The position numbers and the translations under genes were made by a program. Below are positions 5,281 to 7,589 of a stretch of DNA of 7,589 nucleotides, in pieces (within the stretch, counting starts at the first letter, position 1; every line of letters starts with the position of its first letter). Source of the stretch: Deltaproteobacteria bacterium (GTDB lineage: Bacteria; Desulfobacterota; DSM-4660; Desulfatiglandales; Desulfatiglandaceae); NCBI GenBank assembly GCA_019313765.1, contig JAFDAP010000069.1:1-7589 (forward strand), in the 5' to 3' direction. The notes below the pieces were generated by a model. The model saw nothing but the letters and a program-made list of their open reading frames with translations, was not told the origin of the DNA and searched no databases.

Positions 5281-5321
5281 CCCCTGCACACCGGGTTGTT
5301 GCAGCGGCGCAGGGGTTTTTT
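5281..5321 (+). terminator. Intrinsic-type terminator oriented on the plus strand
   Basis: CCCCTGC (5281-5287) pairs with GCAGGGG (5309-5315) and is followed at once by six T (5316-5321). This is a convincing terminator for plus-strand transcription, yet no plus-strand gene lies upstream. On the minus strand the same hairpin falls in the leader of the SDR gene, 30 nt before its GTG, with no T-run after it. It may block antisense transcription or be a remnant of a lost gene. Confidence 0.6.
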
Positions 5322-5355
5322 CTGTTGAAGACTGTTTTTTTTGCATTGAAAACCC

Positions 5356-5371
5356 GGTCCTTTGGGCCAGG
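5356..5371 (+). repeat. Direct repeat, left copy (16 bp)
   Basis: GGTCCTTTGGGCCAGG here and GGTCCTATAGGCCAGG at 5614-5629 agree at 14 of 16 bases. The two copies flank the AT-rich inverted repeat at 5408-5560. Confidence 0.5.
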
Positions 5372-5407
5372 TCAGAGCTATATGGCTTTGCCTTGATTTT
5401 TGTGTCT

Positions 5408-5560
5408 AAAATTACAAATCTCAAGCACCAAATTACAAATAAATCTCAAATTCCAATATTCAATGACCAAAAACTTCCAGGGCAAAACCTTGTTTTGATT
5501 TTCGAATTTTGGTCATTGTTATTTGATTGATATTTGGGATTTGATATTTGGAATTTCAAT
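5408..5560. repeat. AT-rich imperfect inverted repeat
   Basis: The core is a perfect 12-bp inverted repeat CAATGACCAAAA (5461-5472) and TTTTGGTCATTG (5507-5518) around a 34-nt loop. It is flanked outward by related but imperfect low-complexity arms, rich in AAATTACAAAT and CAAATTCC on the left and GATATTTGG and GGAATTT on the right. It contains no coding frame. The gap 5252-5633 otherwise holds only two terminator-like hairpins and the 16-bp direct repeats. Similar AT-rich palindromic blocks are dispersed in several bacterial phyla to my recollection; not verified. Confidence 0.65.
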
Positions 5561-5576
5561 AAGTCAATGAAACACC

Positions 5577-5602
5577 AACAAAGCAAATCCCCCTCTGGGG
5601 AT
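5577..5602 (-). terminator. Candidate terminator of the histidine kinase gene
   Basis: ATCCCC (5587-5592) and GGGGAT (5597-5602) form a perfect 6-bp stem with a 4-nt loop. On the minus strand it is followed by an interrupted T-tract, TTGCTTTGTT. It lies about 30 nt past the kinase stop codon. The T-tract is weak, so termination may be partial. Confidence 0.45.
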
Positions 5603-5613
5603 AACCAAAGCTT

Positions 5614-5629
5614 GGTCCTATAGGCCAGG
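5614..5629 (+). repeat. Direct repeat, right copy (16 bp)
   Basis: This is the second copy of the 14/16-matching repeat described at 5356-5371. It ends just before the kinase stop codon and is itself nearly palindromic (GGTCC-TATA-GGCC). Confidence 0.5.
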
Positions 5630-5633
5630 ATTT

Positions 5634-7589
5634 TTACTGTGGCAGCATCAGTGTAAAGGTTGTTCCGTGACCGGCCCGGGATTCAAAGCTCAGTTTTCCT
5701 CCATGCTCTTTTATTATTTTCTGGGTCACGGGAAGTCCTAACCCGCTCCCTTTGTAACCCTTTGTGGTGAAAAAATCGGTAAAAAGCCTTTTCTGGGTCT
5801 CCCCATCCATGCCTGTCCCATTATCAGACACTCGGAAGCTTATTCCCCACCCGGCAGGTCTGTCGGTCTTTACGGTGACGACCCCTTCCCCATCGATAAT
5901 CCCTTCTAACGTGCATGCCTCAATGGCATTACTAATGAGATTCAAGAGACAACGGTGTATGCCTGTCTTATCCATGTTCACCATGGGCAGTTCCGGTTGT
6001 AGTTCCCTGACTAAAGTGACGCCCGATGTCCTTGCTTTTTCCTCCATCAGCTCCAGGACCTCGGTGATCAGCTCATTCGGGGCTACCATCTGGTAGGAGG
6101 GCTCCCTTTCGCTCGAATAGATAAGCATGTCCGTGACAATATGGCCTATCTGGTCAATATTCCGCTCCACCATGTCCCAGCCCTTTCTTGTCAGTTCCAG
6201 GTCCTTTTTTGATATGGCGGAATTGATGACATATGCGCCGCCCTTAAGTCCGGTGAGAATATTCTTTATATAATGGGCCACGCCTGCCACGGTGCGGCCG
6301 ATTGCCGCCATGCGCTCAGACTGTTCCTTTTCCTTTCGAAGCCTGCGAATCTCCCTGAGGTCCTGGATAAAGACCACGCTCCCCACCTCTCGCTCCTGTT
6401 CGTAGATAAGGGTGCCGGAGAGTCTCACCGGAATCTCTTCGCTTGCCTTGTTCAGGAGTTTCCCTTCCATGTTAATGATCTTTCCAGGAGGACCATACTG
6501 AGTGCCGTAAAAAGCGTCTCTGATAGCGGAACCCGTTTCCTCGGAGAGAATCTCGGGATAGGTCATTCTGCCGATGATTTCTTCAGGCCGGTATCCTAAA
6601 ATTTCAACGGCTCCCCGGTTGAAGATAACAATTGTTCCCTTGGATTCTGTGGCGATAATGCCATCAATGGAATTGTGAATCAGGTTTTGAACAAACGTCT
6701 CCCGTCTCTTGATCTCCAGGAGCATCTTTTCCCGTTCCGAGAAGTCCTGATATGTGACAATTGCGCCCTGGATGTTTCCGACATCATCTTTGATGGGTGC
6801 GGTGTTGAGATAAAGATGGGTTCCCTCTTTACCAAGATGCGGAACAAAAACCTCGGCCTCATAGCCTTCTTCCACAATGGGCGATTTGCGCAGGTTCATT
6901 TTTTTGGTTGCTTTTTTCAGCCTTTCAGAGTCTTTATCAATAATAATATCGGCCAAAAGGGGCCTTTTCCTGGAATAAAAGGGTGCCCAATGCCGGTCGG
7001 TTCCGATCATCTCTTCGCTGCGGAATCCCGTCAGTTTTTCGCAGGCCCTGTTCCAGTATATAACCTTGTGTTTTTTATTTACCACAAACATGGGAGTTGG
7101 AGAGCCATAGATAATCCCTTCGGCTGTCCTCTTTTGCAGGCGCGTTTCCTCCTTAGAGGCTTTTAACTTCCGGCTTCGTTCTTTAACCTCCTTCTCCAAC
7201 CGTTTTTCCGCCTTCTCTTCAGCCTTCAGCTTTTCATCTTCCAAACGGAAAATGTCCCAAAACATTCTGGTCACTGCGTGGTCAATCATTTGCACATGGG
7301 CCGGCTTTTCACGCTGAATCGCCTTGCTCACTTCCGTACTGCCGGTAAGTTCAATGATGAGATTCAGATCAGGGATGTTGAAAAGGTCGTGATAGTCGTT
7401 CGTGGTGTAGATCTCAGAGGATTGGGCTCGTTTCAGGGCCGGGGCGTCAGGATTTATGTCGGCAATGCCCACGATACGCACGTGAAGCTGTTGGAAACGA
7501 TCCATGGATATCATGTCCATGATGGCCAGGCAGGCCTGGCCGCCTCCAACAACCCCTACATTGAGTGTATCTTCTGATTTATGAGTCAC
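5634..7589 (-). CDS. Cytoplasmic Rossmann-PAS-PAS histidine kinase
   Basis: At least 651 residues are visible. The frame is open to the window edge and its first visible start, a GTG at 7589, may or may not be the true one. Domains in order: an NAD-binding-type Rossmann domain (about 8-115) with GVVGGGQ (12-18) and acidic Asp44 after beta-2, like dehydrogenase cofactor domains; a charged coiled coil (115-153); PAS 1 (about 155-285); PAS 2 (about 298-412); and a histidine phosphotransfer helix with His439 in AHYIKN. The ATPase domain has an N-box ending at Asn554 (NLISNAIEA), a G1 box at Asp589 (SDNGTGMD) and a G2 box GSGLGLP (614-620). All catalytic boxes are intact, so an active autokinase is predicted. 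There are no membrane segments or receiver, so it is cytosolic; the cognate response regulator is not next to it. The Rossmann domain could sense NAD(H) redox state; that is inference. Confidence 0.93.
   Translation of the reverse strand: MTHKSEDTLNVGVVGGGQACLAIMDMISMDRFQQLHVRIVGIADINPDAPALKRAQSSEIYTTNDYHDLFNIPDLNLIIELTGSTEVSKAIQREKPAHVQMIDHAVTRMFWDIFRLEDEKLKAEEKAEKRLEKEVKERSRKLKASKEETRLQKRTAEGIIYGSPTPMFVVNKKHKVIYWNRACEKLTGFRSEEMIGTDRHWAPFYSRKRPLLADIIIDKDSERLKKATKKMNLRKSPIVEEGYEAEVFVPHLGKEGTHLYLNTAPIKDDVGNIQGAIVTYQDFSEREKMLLEIKRRETFVQNLIHNSIDGIIATESKGTIVIFNRGAVEILGYRPEEIIGRMTYPEILSEETGSAIRDAFYGTQYGPPGKIINMEGKLLNKASEEIPVRLSGTLIYEQEREVGSVVFIQDLREIRRLRKEKEQSERMAAIGRTVAGVAHYIKNILTGLKGGAYVINSAISKKDLELTRKGWDMVERNIDQIGHIVTDMLIYSSEREPSYQMVAPNELITEVLELMEEKARTSGVTLVRELQPELPMVNMDKTGIHRCLLNLISNAIEACTLEGIIDGEGVVTVKTDRPAGWGISFRVSDNGTGMDGETQKRLFTDFFTTKGYKGSGLGLPVTQKIIKEHGGKLSFESRAGHGTTFTLMLPQ

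Overview
The window looks like chromosomal DNA from a free-living, signalling-rich Gram-negative bacterium. I favour a Desulfobacterota ('deltaproteobacterial', Desulfobacterales-like) source. This is inference from three things: the cytoplasmic multi-domain signalling proteins, an outer-membrane-type lipoprotein signal, and several unrelated palindromic repeats between genes of a kind I remember from such genomes. There is no transposase, integrase, phage or plasmid gene, no CRISPR array and no rRNA.

Layout. Bases 1-281 hold no convincing gene, only two small hairpins. A tRNA-Pro(GGG) gene lies on the minus strand (334-410) with its own terminator (282-324). It shares a divergent promoter region (430-502) with a plus-strand gene for a small stand-alone, degenerate receiver-like protein (572-973). 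A long TGCACA/TGTGCA palindrome follows (982-1022). After a gap containing a possible sigma-54 promoter comes a 610-residue class III adenylate cyclase (1289-3121) with a large unrecognised N-terminal domain and a coiled coil. A 184-bp inverted-repeat element (3123-3306) separates it from the minus-strand genes.

From 3407 to the right edge all genes are on the minus strand: a tiny lipoprotein (3407-3601); an exported protein built of five exact-length 17-residue repeats (3767-4225); a short-chain dehydrogenase/reductase of the retinol-dehydrogenase-like type (4448-5251); and a PAS-PAS histidine kinase with an N-terminal NAD-binding-type Rossmann domain (5634-7589, start at or beyond the edge). 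The gaps hold a second palindromic repeat (3652-3715), a pair of DnaA-box-like sites (4301-4323), an AT-rich inverted repeat (5408-5560) and candidate terminators.

How the genes fit together. Three of the six proteins are cytoplasmic signalling proteins (receiver-like, cAMP synthesis, histidine kinase), but they are separated by large gaps and repeats. I see no operon, and any functional link is speculative. The strongest leads for new biology are the cyclase's unassigned sensory domain, the Rossmann-PAS-PAS-kinase fusion, the exported 17-residue repeat protein, and the 3123-3306 repeat element. I do not see a complete multi-gene system that I would call undescribed.
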